From NCBI GenBank assembly GCA_021845835.1, contig JAJZVE010000231.1:1-7203 (forward strand): DNA of 7,203 bases. The letters are read 5' to 3'. Source of the stretch: Pseudomonadota bacterium (GTDB taxonomy: Bacteria; Pseudomonadota; Alphaproteobacteria; Acetobacterales; Acetobacteraceae). Below, in pieces: positions 5,585 through 7,203 of this stretch; within the stretch, counting starts at the first letter, position 1, and each line of letters opens with the position of its first letter. The notes under the pieces are model-generated. The model worked only from the letters and a program-made list of their open reading frames with translations, was not told the origin of the DNA and did not search any database. Both the position numbers and the translations under genes were made by a program.

Positions 5585-7203
5585 GGCCGCGCGCACGCCG
5601 TGCGCCAGGTGCCGCGCAGCGTGGCTGCCAGGTTCGCCGCGAAGCGCCGCGCATCACCGAGCGGACTCGCCGCCGCCCGTTCACGCAGCCCGCCCCGCAG
5701 CCGGGCAAGGCCGGCGATGTCGGACGCACGCGCCACCGCGATGTCCTGATACTCCGCCCGCTCGGTCGCCACCCACCCGGCCAGCCCGCAATTATGCAAG
5801 TGGCTTGCAGAATGGCGTCCGGCGAAGCTGTGGCCCGCAAGCGTGACGACCGGCACGCCGAGCCACAGCGCCTCGCAGGTGGTCAGCCCGCCGGCATAGG
5901 GAAACGGATCGAGGATGATGTCCACGTCGCCGTGCTGCACCAGTTGCGCGCGATGCGCGGTCGCGCCGCGCAGATCGAGCCGCGCCGCGTCGATCCCCTC
6001 CGCCGCGAACGACGCGGCGATGCGCGCCGCCACCGCAGGATCGGAGAACTGGTAGGCCTTCACCACCATCCGCGATCCCGGCACGCGGCGCAGGATCGCC
6101 GCCCAGGTGGCGATCACCGCCGGCGTGATCTTGGCCAGCGTGTTGAAGCAGCCGAACGTGACATGCCCACGCGCCGCCGCCGGCGACGGCGCCACGTCGG
6201 GCAGATGCACCGGCGGGCTGTAGCAGACATAGCCGTCCGGCAGGCGCAGCAGCCGCTCGGTGTAGAACCGTTCGAACCCGGCCGGCGTCTCCCAGCGGTC
6301 GGTCAGGAAGAAGTCCATTTCCGGCAGGCCGGTCGAGTACGCCTGGTTGCCGACCCATTTGATCTGCACCGGCGCCGCGCGCGCCGCGCAGGCGGTGAGC
6401 AGCCCGTCATCGCCCCAGCCGCCGAGATCGAGCAGCATGTCGATGCCGAGCGCGCGCGCCCGTTCGGCGATCGCGTCGGGGGCAAGGCGGGCGATGTCGT
6501 GCCATTCCGCCGCGACGGCGCGGAACCGCCGTTCCAGCGGATCGTCGCCCGGCGCGCCGGACAGGCAGACCAGTTCGAACGCGCGCGCATCCAGCGCCTC
6601 GAACGCGGCGATGGTGAGCCAGCCGACCGGATGCGTCCTCAGCTTGCTGGACAGCAGGCCGAGCCGCAGCCGCTTCTCCGGCCCGTGCGCGCGCGGCGGC
6701 GGCGGCAGGCGGCGCGGCAGCGTCGCGCCGGCGCGTTCGGCGACCGCGCGCAGCTCCTCGGCGGTGCCCTCCTCGGCATAGACCAGCGCCGCGCCCAGCG
6801 TGCGCCAGGCGAGGTGCAGCTCCGGCGCCAGCGCGGTCGCCCGCCGCGCCGCCGCCACGCCCTCGCGCTGCTGGCCGAGCAGCACCAGCGCGTTGGCGAG
6901 GTTGCACAGGAAGGCGGGATGCTCGCCGTGCTCGGCGATCAGGCCGTCCAGCAGCTCGCGCGCCTCGCGCGTATGGTGCAGCCGGGTGAGCGTGGCGGCG
7001 AGGTTGTTGCGCAGCGCCATGTCGTGCGGCGCCAGCGCGATGGCGCGCCGCAGCGCCGGCACCGCGGCCGGCAGGTGCGGCATCTGCTGCAATGCCTCGG
7101 CCAGCGCCGCCGCCGGTTCCGGCGCGTCGGGCGCCAGCGCGGTCGCCACTTCCAGCGCCGCCACCGCCTCCTGCGTGCGTCCGAGCGCCTGCAGCAGCAC
7201 GCC
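5581..7203 (-). CDS. TPR-containing OGT-like (GT41/SPINDLY-type) glycosyltransferase, N-terminus outside window
   Basis: About 540 residues are present and the frame is still open at the right edge (the GTG at 7200 is internal), so the start is missing. Numbering from that GTG, residues 1-145 form about four TPR units (for example EAVAALEVATALAPDAPEPA at 11-30). The GT41 catalytic part follows: LRLGLLSSKLRTHPVGWL (178-195) with the His-Pro pair at 190-191; DLGGWGDDGLL (258-268); APVQIKWVG (276-284); STGLPEMDFFLTD (289-301); FGCFNTLAKITP (349-360) with Lys357, which lines up with the UDP-binding Lys of human OGT; and DIILDPFPYAGGLTTCEALW (427-446), LGVPVVTLAG (447-456) and GRHSASHL (461-468). 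OGT-type enzymes transfer GlcNAc or related sugars from nucleotide donors to proteins; in alphaproteobacteria such genes often sit near flagellar or surface loci, but no target is visible here. It ends in an ATGA overlap with the GT2 gene, indicating one transcript. Confidence 0.92.
   Translation of the reverse strand, partial: GVLLQALGRTQEAVAALEVATALAPDAPEPAAALAEALQQMPHLPAAVPALRRAIALAPHDMALRNNLAATLTRLHHTREARELLDGLIAEHGEHPAFLCNLANALVLLGQQREGVAAARRATALAPELHLAWRTLGAALVYAEEGTAEELRAVAERAGATLPRRLPPPPRAHGPEKRLRLGLLSSKLRTHPVGWLTIAAFEALDARAFELVCLSGAPGDDPLERRFRAVAAEWHDIARLAPDAIAERARALGIDMLLDLGGWGDDGLLTACAARAAPVQIKWVGNQAYSTGLPEMDFFLTDRWETPAGFERFYTERLLRLPDGYVCYSPPVHLPDVAPSPAAARGHVTFGCFNTLAKITPAVIATWAAILRRVPGSRMVVKAYQFSDPAVAARIAASFAAEGIDAARLDLRGATAHRAQLVQHGDVDIILDPFPYAGGLTTCEALWLGVPVVTLAGHSFAGRHSASHLHNCGLAGWVATERAEYQDIAVARASDIAGLARLRGGLRERAAASPLGDARRFAANLAATLRGTWRTACARP

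Noticed and set aside
4520..5749. A 409-codon open frame on the plus strand opposite the GT2 gene
   Set aside because: Low-complexity Arg/His/Gln composition, no family motif, and complete overlap with a well-supported glycosyltransferase on the other strand.

Overview
This is a very GC-rich, gene-dense chromosomal window. Its codon third positions are strongly G/C, and its gene set fits an alphaproteobacterium, most likely of the Rhodospirillales/Acetobacteraceae type. The taxonomic guess is inference from composition and protein style. No tRNA, rRNA, CRISPR array, transposase or phage gene is visible.

Layout: three genes run rightward: the 3' end of an AI-2E/PerM-type membrane transporter (1-619), a YraN/UPF0102 nuclease-fold protein overlapping it by 4 bases (616-993), and a small exported protein of unknown function (1072-1485). 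They converge, with only 6 bases between, on a leftward block that fills the rest of the window. Read in its own direction, that block contains a TPR-containing OGT-like glycosyltransferase (7203-5581, N-terminus outside), a GT2-type glycosyltransferase joined to it by an ATGA overlap (5584-4583), a leftover piece of a phenylacetate-CoA-ligase-like gene (about 4582-4407), a complete DpgC-type crotonase-fold dioxygenase (4410-3100), and a ComM/YifB AAA+ ATPase (2997-1492).

How the parts relate: YraN and ComM are housekeeping proteins tied to DNA processing and recombination. The OGT-like and GT2 proteins look like a protein- or surface-glycosylation pair. The most unusual part is 4583-3100. 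A cofactor-independent dioxygenase of the DpgC family, best known from glycopeptide-antibiotic clusters in actinomycetes, sits in a proteobacterial housekeeping neighbourhood. Directly before it, with the ligase stop codon overlapping the dioxygenase GTG start (GTGA), is the relic of an aryl-acetate CoA ligase. This suggests an ancestral two-gene unit, aryl-acetate to aryl-acetyl-CoA to arylglyoxylate, whose first gene has been destroyed. The relic also means the dioxygenase start should be placed at 4410 and not at the upstream in-frame codon near 4545.
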